Below are positions 34,226-43,017 of a DNA stretch of 64,000 nucleotides, piece after piece; the first letter of the stretch is position 1; each line of letters starts with the position of its first letter. The DNA is taken from positions 744,001 to 808,000 of the forward strand of contig NZ_AZUI01000001.1 of NCBI RefSeq assembly GCF_000526995.1, given 5' to 3'. Below the pieces are notes generated by a model. That model was not told the origin of the DNA. It did not search any database and was given only the letters and a program-made list of their open reading frames with translations. The position numbers were made by a program, and so were the translations under genes. The DNA comes from Lacrimispora indolis DSM 755. GTDB lineage: Bacteria > Bacillota > Clostridia > Lachnospirales > Lachnospiraceae.

Positions 34226-35248
34226 ATGTACAGTTTTATTAACGACTACAGCGAAGGTGCACATCCAAAAATTTTGGAGGCCATGATCAATGCCAACTTA
34301 ATTCAGAATGCCGGATACGGACTGGATGACCACTGCAGCAATGCCCGCGCCCTCATTAGAAAAGAAATCGGCCGGGAGGATGCGGATATTCATTTCATAG
34401 TGGGCGGCACCCAGACCAATCTGATCACCATCAGCACTGCCCTGCGCCCCTGGCAGGCGGTCATCTCCACGGACATGGGGCATATAAATGTCCACGAAAC
34501 AGGAGCCATTGAAGCCACGGGACATAAGGTCATAGCCATGCCCTGCGAGGATGGAAAACTGACTCCAGCCCACATCCAGAAGGCTTTGGACCTTCATACG
34601 GACGAGCATATGGTACAGCCGAAAATGGTCTATATCTCCAATTCCACGGAGATCGGTACACAGTATACCAAAAAGGAACTGGAATCCCTTCACCACATCT
34701 GCCGCCAGAAAGGTCTTTACTTATTCCTGGATGGTGCACGTCTTGGTTCTGCGCTCACAAGCTCTGTGAATGATTTAACATTGGAAGATATTGCAAAGCT
34801 CACCGACGTTTTTTACATTGGCGGAACTAAGGGCGGAGCCTTGTTTGGAGAAGCCCTTGTGATCTGTCACCAGGATTTAAAACCGGACTTCCGGTTTATG
34901 ATCAAACAGCGGGGAGCCATGCTGGCAAAAGGCTGGCTGCTGGGAATCCAGTTTGAAGAGCTGTTTTCCAACAACCTCCTCTATGATCTGGCAGCCCACG
35001 CCAATGAAATGTCTGCCATTTTGAGAAAAGGGATTGAAAAGTGCGGGTATCCCTTCCTTTCCGATTCCATGACAAACCAGCTTTTCCCCATCCTTCCTGA
35101 CCAGGTGATCGCAAAGCTGGAAAAGGATTTTCTTTTCATCGTTCAGGAACGGGTGGATGACAGCCATACCTCCGTCCGTCTGGTCACCTCCTGGGCTACC
35201 AGCGAAGAAGCCTGCCGCCGGTTTATCAGTCTTCTGGAAACCTGCTGA
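34226..35248 (+). CDS. Low-specificity L-threonine aldolase (beta-eliminating lyase family)
   Basis: A 340-residue PLP enzyme of fold type I that splits threonine or allo-threonine to glycine and acetaldehyde. The N-terminus FINDYSEGAHPKILEAM and YGLDDHCSNARAL are typical. The cofactor Asp is in LFLDGARLGSAL (about 167-178) and the Schiff-base Lys is K202 in YIGGTKGGALFG. AGCAGGAGG lies before the ATG. It is the only plus-strand gene between uvrB and ctpA. A strong bidirectional terminator separates it from ctpA. Expression may depend on sequence within the family A repeat upstream. Confidence 0.93.
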   Translation: MYSFINDYSEGAHPKILEAMINANLIQNAGYGLDDHCSNARALIRKEIGREDADIHFIVGGTQTNLITISTALRPWQAVISTDMGHINVHETGAIEATGHKVIAMPCEDGKLTPAHIQKALDLHTDEHMVQPKMVYISNSTEIGTQYTKKELESLHHICRQKGLYLFLDGARLGSALTSSVNDLTLEDIAKLTDVFYIGGTKGGALFGEALVICHQDLKPDFRFMIKQRGAMLAKGWLLGIQFEELFSNNLLYDLAAHANEMSAILRKGIEKCGYPFLSDSMTNQLFPILPDQVIAKLEKDFLFIVQERVDDSHTSVRLVTSWATSEEACRRFISLLETC

Positions 35249-35251
35249 TTG

Positions 35252-35301
35252 AAAAGCCCTCTAAGGACAGTGGTCAAAATGGCCTGCCTTAGAGGGCTTT
35301 T
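35252..35301. terminator. Bidirectional terminator between threonine aldolase and ctpA
   Basis: AAAAGCCCTCTAAGG (35252-35266) and CCTTAGAGGGCTTTT (35287-35301) are exact reverse complements. T-runs on both strands let it serve both convergent genes, which end at 35248 and 35313. Confidence 0.92.
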
Positions 35302-35312
35302 TCTTTTACAAT

Positions 35313-36620
35313 TTAACGTTTTTCATTCAATGCTTTTATGGCTTCCCCAAGCTGGTTGTCTTCGCTATGCTCTATTTTAATCTTTGTTTTTAAATCCTCT
35401 TTTAGATCAACCGCAATATCCGGCTCCAGGCCTTTTCCATGAAGGTCAAAGCCGCTTGGCGTATAGTAATGGGCAACCGTCATCTTAATGGCAGTACCAT
35501 GATCAAGAGGAAACAGAGTCTGAACGATTCCCTTTCCAAAGGTCTTTGTTCCAACCAGTTTTGCCCTGTCATAAGCCTTAAGAGCTCCGGAAAACACTTC
35601 AGAAGCGCTGGCTGACTGGCCGTTGACCAAAACAGCCATAGGCACATCTACTTTATGGCCGTCAGAGGCGTAATACTGCTCTCCATCTCCATTTTTATCC
35701 GCCATATAAACAAGAAGCGTTTTATTCTTCTTGGTTCTTACCAGATTGGGATCACCTTCAATCAACAGATCGTCGGGAAGAATGTAATCAAGCATGGAAA
35801 CTACTGCATCCACGACTCCCCCAGGATTATTTCTCAAATCCACGATCATTTTCTCCATTCCCTGTTTTTCCAGGTCATCAATGGCACTCTTAAACTGACC
35901 CGCTGTAACCGTATCAAACTGGCTGACCGATATATATCCGATATTGTCTGCCAGCATTTCATGCTCAACAGTAGGAACTGTGATCTGGCGCCGCTCCATA
36001 GTCATATCAATGTAGGCCCCCGTATCCGGACGAAGAACCGTTACCGTTACCGGCGTTCCTTCCGCCCCTTTGATATGGTCCTTTACAACCAGTTCCAGAT
36101 CCATACCGGTCACTTCTTCATCGCCTACCTTATAAATCATGTCACCGGGCAGCATTCCTGCTTCAGCCCCAGGCGTTCCTTCAAAGACCTTTGTCACCGT
36201 AATGATTCCAGTGGCAGCGCTCTGGCTGACCATGACTCCGATTCCGCAGTATTCCCCGGCAGTGTCCTCCATCAGCTTCTCATACTCGTCTGCAGTATAA
36301 TAAACCGTATAAGGGTCCTCTAATCCATAGAGCATCCCCTTATAGATCCAGTCTTCCACATTTTTTGTATTTTCATCAAAGAGATAATATTTATCAATCA
36401 CGCTCTGGATCGTCTGGATTTTGTTCACGATCCGGTTCATATCAAGGCTGCCTTCCTGGTTCTCTGCCTGAGCGGATTCAGCTGCCTGACCTTTTCCGTC
36501 AATGGCTGCCCTGCCGATCAGAAAGATCCCGAGAGACATTCCCACAATAACAAGACCTGCCAATGTGGTCAGAAGCGCTCCTACTAGGGCGCCCTTCCAA
36601 AATTTATTCTTACTTTCCAC
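35313..36620 (-). CDS. Carboxy-terminal processing protease, S41 family (CtpA/CtpB-like)
   Basis: A 435-residue membrane-anchored serine protease. One membrane segment (about 13-35) is followed by a helical region, a PDZ domain (about 110-195, with GIGVMVSQSAATG and AGMLPGDMIYKVGDEEV) and the S41 catalytic domain. The Ser/Lys dyad lies in NGQSASASEVF (about 334-344) and TFGKGIVQT. The GTG start at 36620 has AGGAG upstream. In Clostridia this gene normally follows ftsE, ftsX and an M23 hydrolase; here the M23 gene between ftsX and ctpA is decayed. Confidence 0.93.
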   Translation of the reverse strand: MESKNKFWKGALVGALLTTLAGLVIVGMSLGIFLIGRAAIDGKGQAAESAQAENQEGSLDMNRIVNKIQTIQSVIDKYYLFDENTKNVEDWIYKGMLYGLEDPYTVYYTADEYEKLMEDTAGEYCGIGVMVSQSAATGIITVTKVFEGTPGAEAGMLPGDMIYKVGDEEVTGMDLELVVKDHIKGAEGTPVTVTVLRPDTGAYIDMTMERRQITVPTVEHEMLADNIGYISVSQFDTVTAGQFKSAIDDLEKQGMEKMIVDLRNNPGGVVDAVVSMLDYILPDDLLIEGDPNLVRTKKNKTLLVYMADKNGDGEQYYASDGHKVDVPMAVLVNGQSASASEVFSGALKAYDRAKLVGTKTFGKGIVQTLFPLDHGTAIKMTVAHYYTPSGFDLHGKGLEPDIAVDLKEDLKTKIKIEHSEDNQLGEAIKALNEKR

Positions 36621-36659
36621 TGTTATTCTCCTATCTAGCTCTTTATGGGCTTGCGTATT

Positions 36660-37155
36660 TCACCGGTTTGCATAGCTGCCATCTGCCCTGATCTCAAAAT
36701 GGAGATACGGCCTTGTGGAATATCCGGTATAACCCACATTTGCAATTATCTGCCCCTGCCAAACTTCCGGCTTAATACCAAAAGCCGGAAGCAATGCAAA
36801 GAAACGGCATAAACACCTCCATCATGAGGAATCATGATATATGCCGGCAGAATAACTGTATGTAGGTTTGGCCGCTGTTCCCGGAAAAAGGAGGGAAGAT
36901 GCCTCTGCCTGCAAAAGCACCGGCGTCTGAAACGCTCCTGCTTAACTGCGGGCAGAGCCATATAAAATTAATATTCCCCATAGCAACCGTATTATACGTT
37001 TTCATGGCCTGCTTCCCCGCTTTCCCCGCCTTTTCTGCCTTTCTCCGGGGTTCTGGCTTTCTGATCGGCCTCAATCTGTTTTCCCTAACTGGAAAGCTTA
37101 GAATTTTTTCTGGACCGGATATCACTCTCCGGCATTTTCCTATCATATGCAGCAA
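36660..37155 (-). pseudogene. Decayed EnvC-like M23 (LytM) peptidase gene
   Basis: Minus-strand peptides of an M23 domain appear in two frames: FIWLCPQLSRSVSD, then IMIPHDGGVYAVSLHC, then after a frameshift GIKPEVWQGQIIANVGYTGY, STRPYLHFEIRADGSYANR and a stop at 36660. They match the M23 order of HGGGVYT-, GQxIAxVGxTGxSTGPHLHFEIR-type sequence, but the HDGG, Gly and His context is degraded and the coiled-coil half is largely missing. The 580-base gap is half the size of a normal gene. Location between ftsX and ctpA is where an FtsEX-activated hydrolase is usually encoded. Confidence 0.8.
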
Positions 37156-37200
37156 TGCTGCCTCTATATTCCCTGCAGTTAAAATCAGGGTGCTTTTTTC

Positions 37201-38109
37201 CTACACTTTCAGATGCTTCCTGATGGTAAAGAAGCTTACAAAAAATCCGATTCCAACACCAAGAGCCAGCGCAGTTGCCGCCATATATGGGAATATGGCC
37301 TCCACCGGCAGAAACTGAAACAGTCCGGATAAGATGCTGAACTTTGTGACCACATACTCAACTGTAGACCGGTACAGAAAATAAATGGCAATAAGAGGAA
37401 TGGAAGCTCCCACCAGTCCGATGATAACGCCCTCCACCACAAAAGGCGCCCGGATCATGTAGTTGGTAGCACCAATTAATTTCATGATCTGGTTTTCACT
37501 CTTCCGGAAGGCCGCTGCCACTGAAATGGTGTTGCTGATTAAGAATATGGCCACAGCCAATAAAACACCGATGATCAGCATGGAAAGAACTCCGATCACC
37601 TTGCTTAAGCTGTTCATGCCTTCTGCCGCTGTTTTGGAATAATTGACTTTCCTGACACCGTCAAGACTCTTCAGCCAGTCCACCACCTGATCCTGATCCA
37701 CCAGATCCTTTAAAAATATGGTATATGAGGCTGAATTGGCCAGGGGATTGTCTTCCTCAAATCCTTCCGCTAGGTCCTGCAAGTCGCCGAAGTATTCCTG
37801 CTTTGCTTCCGCCCATGCCTCCTCTGCCGAGGTAAAGGTCACTTCCTTCACATCATCTCTGGCTTTGATCTCATTGCCGATCTCCTTGATCTTATTGGCA
37901 TCCAGCCCATCATTAAAAAACACCGTGATTCCCACCGTGCTTTCCGTATTCTTAATCACATACTGCACATTGATAACAATGGAGAAAAACAGGCAGAACA
38001 AAAAGATGCAGGCGGAAACTGTTGCAATGGAAGCCAGGGAAAACAAAATGTTCCTGCATATATTATTTACACCTTGCTTCAGGCAATACCAAAACGTACT
38101 AATTCTCAT
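37201..38109 (-). CDS. ftsX: Cell division ABC transporter-like permease FtsX
   Basis: A 302-residue membrane protein with four segments (about 22-45, 175-197, 226-246, 268-290) and a large extracellular loop (about 50-170) that in this family activates peptidoglycan hydrolases. The N-terminal WYCLKQGVNNICRN and the cytoplasmic FRKSENQIMKLIGATNYMIR block are typical. Its start overlaps the ftsE stop by 11 bases. It forms a complex with FtsE. The usual downstream partner, an M23 hydrolase, is a pseudogene here, so FtsX probably controls a hydrolase encoded elsewhere. Confidence 0.95.
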   Translation of the reverse strand: MRISTFWYCLKQGVNNICRNILFSLASIATVSACIFLFCLFFSIVINVQYVIKNTESTVGITVFFNDGLDANKIKEIGNEIKARDDVKEVTFTSAEEAWAEAKQEYFGDLQDLAEGFEEDNPLANSASYTIFLKDLVDQDQVVDWLKSLDGVRKVNYSKTAAEGMNSLSKVIGVLSMLIIGVLLAVAIFLISNTISVAAAFRKSENQIMKLIGATNYMIRAPFVVEGVIIGLVGASIPLIAIYFLYRSTVEYVVTKFSILSGLFQFLPVEAIFPYMAATALALGVGIGFFVSFFTIRKHLKV

Positions 38110-38785
38110 ATGTATAACCGCCTTTTTTCTCGTCGCTTATGATGGCCCCACGGTCCATCACAACCACCCGTTTTTTCATCCGGTCCACAATCTCCTGGCT
38201 ATGGGTGACAACGATCACCGTTGTTCCCAGCTTATTGACCTCATTTAAGAGCTTCATGATCTCCATGGAGTTGTGCCCATCTAAGTTTCCGGTAGGCTCG
38301 TCCGCCAGCAGGATTTCCGGGCGGTTAATCAAAGCCCTGGCAATGGCAACACGCTGTTGCTCTCCGCCGGACAGCTGCTGAGGAAAAAATTTGTATTTTG
38401 AAGATAGTCCCACCATTTTAAGCATGGCGGGAACCGACTCTCTTATGTTCCTTGTAGATGCGCCGATCACCCGCTGTGCAAAAGCTACGTTTTCGTAGAC
38501 ATTCCGATCCTTTAACAGCCGGAAATCCTGGAAAACCATGCCAAGCTTCCGCCGGTATTTGGGAATGAACTTTCTGGGCATCTTGCTTAAATTCATATCA
38601 TTCACGACAATTTTGCCGGTGGTTGGCTCCACTTCTTTTAAAAGCATTTTTAAAAGTGTGGATTTGCCTGAACCGCTGCGGCCAATGATGAACACGAATT
38701 CCCCATCCTCAATGGTCATGCTGATATTGCGCAGCGCCTTGTTTCCGGCTTCATATGTTTTGCTTACATTCCAAAGTTCAATCAT
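38099..38785 (-). CDS. ftsE: Cell division ATP-binding protein FtsE
   Basis: A 228-residue ABC ATPase. Walker A IGRSGSGKSTLLK (about 34-46), Q-loop MVFQDFRLL, signature LSGGEQQRVAIA (about 139-150), Walker B ILLADEPTGNLD and switch His in VVTHSQEIVD are all intact. FtsE drives conformational change in FtsX to gate cell-wall hydrolysis at division or elongation. It is the first gene of the ftsE-ftsX-(M23 remnant)-ctpA run. Confidence 0.96.
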   Translation of the reverse strand: MIELWNVSKTYEAGNKALRNISMTIEDGEFVFIIGRSGSGKSTLLKMLLKEVEPTTGKIVVNDMNLSKMPRKFIPKYRRKLGMVFQDFRLLKDRNVYENVAFAQRVIGASTRNIRESVPAMLKMVGLSSKYKFFPQQLSGGEQQRVAIARALINRPEILLADEPTGNLDGHNSMEIMKLLNEVNKLGTTVIVVTHSQEIVDRMKKRVVVMDRGAIISDEKKGGYTYEN

Positions 38786-38856
38786 TTCAGTCCTCTAAAT
38801 TTTGTGCTTTGATTACTTTTGCTTTTGGGGAACAGGCTTCGCCTTATGAAAAGAGT

Positions 38857-38903
38857 CAGCAATACAACTGCTTCTGCTTAAGCGCAAAACAGCTGTATTA
38901 CTG
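38857..38903. terminator. Long hairpin between the CdaR-like gene and ftsE
   Basis: CAGCAATACAACTG (38857-38870) pairs with CAGCTGTATTACTG (38890-38903) over 14 bp with two wobble positions and a 19-base loop. On the minus strand ACTCTTTTC follows. It lies 34 bases after the regulator stop and probably ends that transcript. Confidence 0.55.
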
Positions 38904-38936
38904 CCTCTCTTTCCACTGTTCTTGGTAACGTAAAAA

Positions 38937-40025
38937 TTAATAGTCCTGGTTTTCCATATATTTCATGTATTTCACTACCATCAGGGCAATCTTAAAGGTG
39001 ATGGCATCTTCAAATACGCGCAGATCCAGGCCGGTGCTCTTCTGGAGTTTGTCCAGACGGTAAACAAGGGTGTTTCTGTGAATATAAAGCTGTCTGGAAG
39101 TTTCAGACACGTTTAAGCTGTTCTCAAAGAATTTATTGATCGTTGTCAGAGTTTCCTCGTCAAAATCGTCCGGGGATTTTCCGTCGAAAATCTCTTTGAT
39201 GAACATACGGCATAAGGGCAGCGGAAGCTGATAAATCAAACGTCCGATTCCCAGTTTACTATAGGCAACCACATTCTTATTGCTGTAGAAGATCTTACCC
39301 ACATCCATTGCCATCTTGGCTTCCTTATAAGATCTGGAAACCTCTTTGATCTCACTGACAATGGTACCAAAAGCTACATGGACCTGAGTCATTGCTTCGG
39401 TATTGAGCATGTCCAAAACGGTGTTGGCAGTCTTCTCTAAATCCTCGTAAGTCTCGCCTTCCTTTACCTCTTTCACAAGAATGATATTCTTCTCATCAAC
39501 GGCGGTAACGAAATCTTTTGTCTTTGCGGCAAATAAATTGCGCACTGTCTCCAATGCATTTACATCTTTTTCATGCTGTGTCTCGATGATGAATACGACT
39601 CTCTTGATGTTTGTCTCAATATGGAGCTTTTTCGCCCGATTGTAGATATCCACCAAAAGCAGATTGTCAAGTAATAAGTTCTTAATGAAGTTATCCTTGT
39701 CAAATCTTTCTTTATACGCAACCAGCAGGCTCTGGATCTGGAAAGCCGCCAGTTTGCCTACCATATAAACATCATCGCTTCCTCCCTTTGCAAGGAGGAT
39801 GTACTCCAGCTGGTGCTCATCTAACACTTTGAAAAACTGATATCCCTGGATTACCTGGCTGTCGGCCGGAGAATCCACGAACGCCAGGATTGAACTTTCA
39901 TAATCTTCCGCATCAGGAAATGTGGTTGCCAATACCTTTCCTTCTGTATCACAAATACACAGATCAATTCTCGTAATCCCTTTTAATCCTTCAATGGTTG
40001 TTTGAAGTATTTGATTCGAAATCAT
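38937..40025 (-). CDS. CdaR/PucR-type transcriptional regulator
   Basis: A 362-residue regulator. The N-terminal about 130 residues resemble the sugar-diacid-recognition domain (DLCICDTEGKVLATTFPD, GKLAAFQIQSLL), the middle is a GGDEF-like CdaR domain, and the C-terminal PucR-type HTH (about 300-355) contains SETSRQLYIHRNTLVYRLDK. CdaR proteins respond to carbohydrate acids. It lies downstream of the MsmX-type ATPase gene but is separated from it by a strong terminator. Target genes are unknown; similar regulators are linked to sugar ABC ATPases in related genomes. Confidence 0.88.
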   Translation of the reverse strand: MISNQILQTTIEGLKGITRIDLCICDTEGKVLATTFPDAEDYESSILAFVDSPADSQVIQGYQFFKVLDEHQLEYILLAKGGSDDVYMVGKLAAFQIQSLLVAYKERFDKDNFIKNLLLDNLLLVDIYNRAKKLHIETNIKRVVFIIETQHEKDVNALETVRNLFAAKTKDFVTAVDEKNIILVKEVKEGETYEDLEKTANTVLDMLNTEAMTQVHVAFGTIVSEIKEVSRSYKEAKMAMDVGKIFYSNKNVVAYSKLGIGRLIYQLPLPLCRMFIKEIFDGKSPDDFDEETLTTINKFFENSLNVSETSRQLYIHRNTLVYRLDKLQKSTGLDLRVFEDAITFKIALMVVKYMKYMENQDY

Positions 40026-40082
40026 GGCATATTCTCCTTTTTCGTAAATTTACCTTATTATATATTAATGCAAAAAGAAAAA

Positions 40083-40113
40083 AAAAGCAAGCGGGTAGGT
40101 TAACCGCTTGCTT
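40083..40113 (-). terminator. Terminator of the msmX-like gene
   Basis: Minus strand AAGCAAGCGG pairs perfectly with CCGCTTGCTT, 9-base loop, followed by a run of T. It stands about 20 bases after the stop codon. Confidence 0.9.
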
Positions 40114-40129
40114 AAAATTTCATTAATTT

Positions 40130-41242
40130 TTAGTTTAAAACAACGATTTCTGTATCTTTATCGAACACATGGATCTTTGTTAAGTCAAGAGCCAGCTTAA
40201 TTGTATCGCCAGGTCTTGCTGTTGTACGAGGATTTACTCTTGCGGTAAAGTTTACATCTTCCACATCAAAGTATAAGTAAACTTCAGCACCTAACAGCTC
40301 GTAAACTCTGATGGTAGCACTGATAACACTTGCGGGAGAAGACTCAAGGAAAGCTTCCTCATCATGTAAATCTTCCGGACGAATGCCTAAGACTACAGAC
40401 TTTCCGACATAACCGGCATCCTCCAACTTTTTCGCTTTTCCTTCAGGAAGAGCGATTGTATTTCCGCCGAATGTTAAAGTAACATCGCTTCCCTTCTTTG
40501 CTACGGAAGCTTCAATCAGGTTCATCTGAGGAGCACCGATAAATCCGGCAACGAATTTGTTACCTGGCTTATCGTATAAGTTCTGAGGAGAGTCAACCTG
40601 CTGGATAACGCCATCCTTCATTACTACGATTCTGGTACCAAGTGTCATAGCCTCTGTCTGGTCATGGGTTACGTAGATGATGGTCGCCTGAAGTCTCTGA
40701 TGCAGCTTGGAAATCTCAATACGCATCTGGCCTCTCAGCTTGGCATCAAGGTTGGATAAGGGCTCATCCATTAAGAAGACCTTTGGATCACGCACGATAG
40801 CACGTCCCATGGCAACACGCTGTCTCTGTCCGCCGGATAAAGCTTTTGGCTTACGGTCTAATAAATGCTCAAGGTCAAGGATTCTTGCAGCTTCATGAAC
40901 CAGCTTATCAATCTCGTCCTTTGGAGTCTTTCTCAATTTCAGACCAAACGCCATGTTATCGAATACAGTCATATGAGGATACAAAGCGTAGTTCTGGAAT
41001 ACCATTGCGATATCTCTGTCCTTTGGCTCTACATCATTCATTAATTTTCCGTCAATGTAAAGTTCACCGGAAGAAATGTCTTCCAGACCTGCAATCATAC
41101 GCAGGGTTGTGGACTTACCACATCCGGATGGTCCTACGAAAATGACAAATTCCTTATCAGCAATATCCAGATTAAAATCTTTAACTGCTTCAAATCCGTT
41201 AGGATATCTCTTGACGATGTTTTTCAGTGATAAACTAGCCAT
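40130..41242 (-). CDS. Carbohydrate ABC transporter ATPase (MsmX/UgpC type)
   Basis: A 370-residue CUT1-family ATPase. Walker A FVGPSGCGKSTTLRM (about 35-49), signature LSGGQRQRVAMG (about 133-144), Walker B VFLMDEPLSNLDAKLRG and the regulatory C-terminal OB/TOBE region (about 240-370, GIRPEDLHDEE) are all present. It stands alone, with no permease beside it, which is the arrangement of shared ATPases such as B. subtilis MsmX that power many sugar importers. The glycan importer at 45.9-49.1 kb lacks an ATPase and is a likely client. TAGGAGGATTA precedes the ATG. Confidence 0.94.
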   Translation of the reverse strand: MASLSLKNIVKRYPNGFEAVKDFNLDIADKEFVIFVGPSGCGKSTTLRMIAGLEDISSGELYIDGKLMNDVEPKDRDIAMVFQNYALYPHMTVFDNMAFGLKLRKTPKDEIDKLVHEAARILDLEHLLDRKPKALSGGQRQRVAMGRAIVRDPKVFLMDEPLSNLDAKLRGQMRIEISKLHQRLQATIIYVTHDQTEAMTLGTRIVVMKDGVIQQVDSPQNLYDKPGNKFVAGFIGAPQMNLIEASVAKKGSDVTLTFGGNTIALPEGKAKKLEDAGYVGKSVVLGIRPEDLHDEEAFLESSPASVISATIRVYELLGAEVYLYFDVEDVNFTARVNPRTTARPGDTIKLALDLTKIHVFDKDTEIVVLN

Positions 41243-41510
41243 TTACTAATCCTCCTAAAATAAAGTGTTTATTCTCTGATCTGAACCGGCAGCCCCCATA
41301 GCTGCGGCCCTTTGTTCTGAAACAATCATACATGAATTATTTTTCTTTTACCATATTGTTATTTACCAAAATCCATTTCGGCCTTTTGGCTAATTTGTAT
41401 AACGGGTCAAAAAAATGATTGAAACGTCAAAATATCAAGAGAATCGTTCTGATATTTCTGTCTATATTCGATAGGTTACCGATATTGCCCCTCAGTTTTA
41501 GTCAGAAACT
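41243..41510. other. Upstream region of the msmX-like gene
   Basis: AT-rich leader of about 270 bases with no gene. It contains GGTTACC and several TTGAC elements on the minus strand, but none has a convincing minus-10 box at normal spacing. A promoter must be here; I cannot place it. Confidence 0.4.
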
Positions 41511-41511
41511 A

Positions 41512-41544
41512 CAAGACGGCGCCAATAATTTTGGCACCGTCTTG
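41512..41544. terminator. Hairpin after the methyltransferase gene
   Basis: CAAGACGGCGCCA (41512-41524) and TGGCACCGTCTTG (41532-41544) pair over 13 bp with one wobble. It lies 18 bases past the methyltransferase stop. The T-run is weak on both strands. Confidence 0.55.
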
Positions 41545-41562
41545 TAAATTTTATACGTGTTA

Positions 41563-42147
41563 CTATTGCTTTCTTACAAGAACGTTCAGCCATTTTACGT
41601 CAGAATGACCAGAACGAACATCCTCTGTTTCCCAAAGCTTTACGATCTCAAACCGGCCGTTATCCCTTAACACTTCCGTAATAGAATCCGCCGTAAAATC
41701 ACAGAAATACCTTTTTCCTCTGAATCCTTCATAATCTCCCAGTTTAAAAGACATATAAAGGATTCCCTTATCATTTAAGGCCCTTGCTATCTTTGTAAGA
41801 ATGTCAGACAGTTCCTTTTTCGGAATGTGAAGTAAGGATGCGCAGGCCCAGATTCCATCAAACACATTGTCAAAATCCATCTGTTCAAACGTCATCTGAA
41901 GCACTTCCAGGCCGGTATGGATTTCAGCCAGCTTACACATCTCCTCCGATGCATCAAGCGGCGTCACATCATATCCCAGATCATAGAAAGTCAGGCTGTC
42001 CCTGCCTGATCCGCATCCTAAATCCAGAATCGTATCGCCTTCCTCCAGAAGATTTAAGAATTCCTTCATGACCCCCGACATATCCTGGTTCACTGTTTCT
42101 TCAAATTCCTTTGCTGCATACTTATTATAATAGTCTATCGAGTCCAA
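41563..42147 (-). CDS. Class I SAM-dependent methyltransferase
   Basis: A 194-residue Rossmann methyltransferase. Motif I is ILDLGCGSGRDSLTF (about 40-54), motif II VTPLDASEEMCKLAE and motif IV FDGIWACASLLHIPK. Motif post-IV and the C-terminal beta strands are present. The SAM site is intact. The substrate is not indicated; the size and sequence place it with Methyltransf_11/25 small-molecule enzymes. AGGAGGATTA precedes the ATG, and the CvfB-like gene lies 29 bases upstream on the same strand. Confidence 0.88.
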   Translation of the reverse strand: MDSIDYYNKYAAKEFEETVNQDMSGVMKEFLNLLEEGDTILDLGCGSGRDSLTFYDLGYDVTPLDASEEMCKLAEIHTGLEVLQMTFEQMDFDNVFDGIWACASLLHIPKKELSDILTKIARALNDKGILYMSFKLGDYEGFRGKRYFCDFTADSITEVLRDNGRFEIVKLWETEDVRSGHSDVKWLNVLVRKQ

Positions 42148-42176
42148 AATAATCCTCCTGTTATCCTTTTTACCCG

Positions 42177-43016
42177 TTATCTGATTCTTTCAATTTTACT
42201 TTCCGTTATCTTGATTTTTCCTTCTTTCAGAAGGTGGCCTACTGCCCGCTTAAACGCGTTCTTGCTCATGGAAAACTCCCGTTTGATGATCTCCGGCTCT
42301 GCCTTATCGGTAAACGGAAGGCTTCCGCCAAACTGTGTTTCTATGATCTCAAGAACCTTTTCGGAATCCGCATCCATCTGGATATATGCCTTTTGCCTGG
42401 GGCTTAGATCCAGTTTCCCGTCTTCCCTTACCTTGGTGACCCGGGCCGTTATTTCATCACCTTCCCGGTAGTTTTCAAAAACCTCTTTCCGGGGGATGAG
42501 CCCGTAGTACTTATGATCTACTGCTACAAAGGCTCCCAGATTCTCATTCATCTCATAAATGATCCCGGTCACCTGATCATCCTTTTTATAGGGCGACTGA
42601 TTGCTCATATAGGAATATACCCTCATGGTAGCCGCCAATCGTTTGCTTTTATCAATGTACAGAGCCACCAGCACCTTTTCTCCCGGCCGAACCTTATGGG
42701 TCTGTTCCTTAAAAGGAAGGAGCAGATCCTTTTCAAGTCCCATGTCGAGAAATGCGCCGATTTTACCCACTTCTTTCACCTGAAGCACAGCGGTTTCACC
42801 TACCAAAAGCTTAGGCACTGCTGTGGTGGCTATGAGCCGGTCCTCTGAATCCTTATAGATAAAAACAGGGATCCTGTCACCGGGCCCGGTCCCCTCCGGC
42901 ACCTGCTTTTTAGGCAGGAGCACGGAAACCTGGCTTTCAGCCTCCTCGCCCACATATACACCGAACTCCTTGACCCTTTGTACCACCAGGGTCTGCATCT
43001 TTCCTAATTCTATCAT
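42177..43016 (-). CDS. CvfB/YitL-family S1 RNA-binding protein
   Basis: A 279-residue protein with tandem S1-like OB folds and a C-terminal winged helix. The first OB fold starts with LGKMQTLVVQRVKEFGVYVG, the second with LQVKEVGKIGAFLDMGLEKD and the third with GIIYEMNENLGAFVAVDHKY. The winged helix is near residues 225-279 (KREFSMSKNAFKRAVGHLLK). CvfB is an RNA-binding virulence and expression regulator in Staphylococcus. The ATG at 43016 has GAGAGGATG upstream and starts one base after the thioesterase stop, so the two are coupled. Confidence 0.9.
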   Translation of the reverse strand: MIELGKMQTLVVQRVKEFGVYVGEEAESQVSVLLPKKQVPEGTGPGDRIPVFIYKDSEDRLIATTAVPKLLVGETAVLQVKEVGKIGAFLDMGLEKDLLLPFKEQTHKVRPGEKVLVALYIDKSKRLAATMRVYSYMSNQSPYKKDDQVTGIIYEMNENLGAFVAVDHKYYGLIPRKEVFENYREGDEITARVTKVREDGKLDLSPRQKAYIQMDADSEKVLEIIETQFGGSLPFTDKAEPEIIKREFSMSKNAFKRAVGHLLKEGKIKITESKIERIR

Positions 43017-43017
43017 G

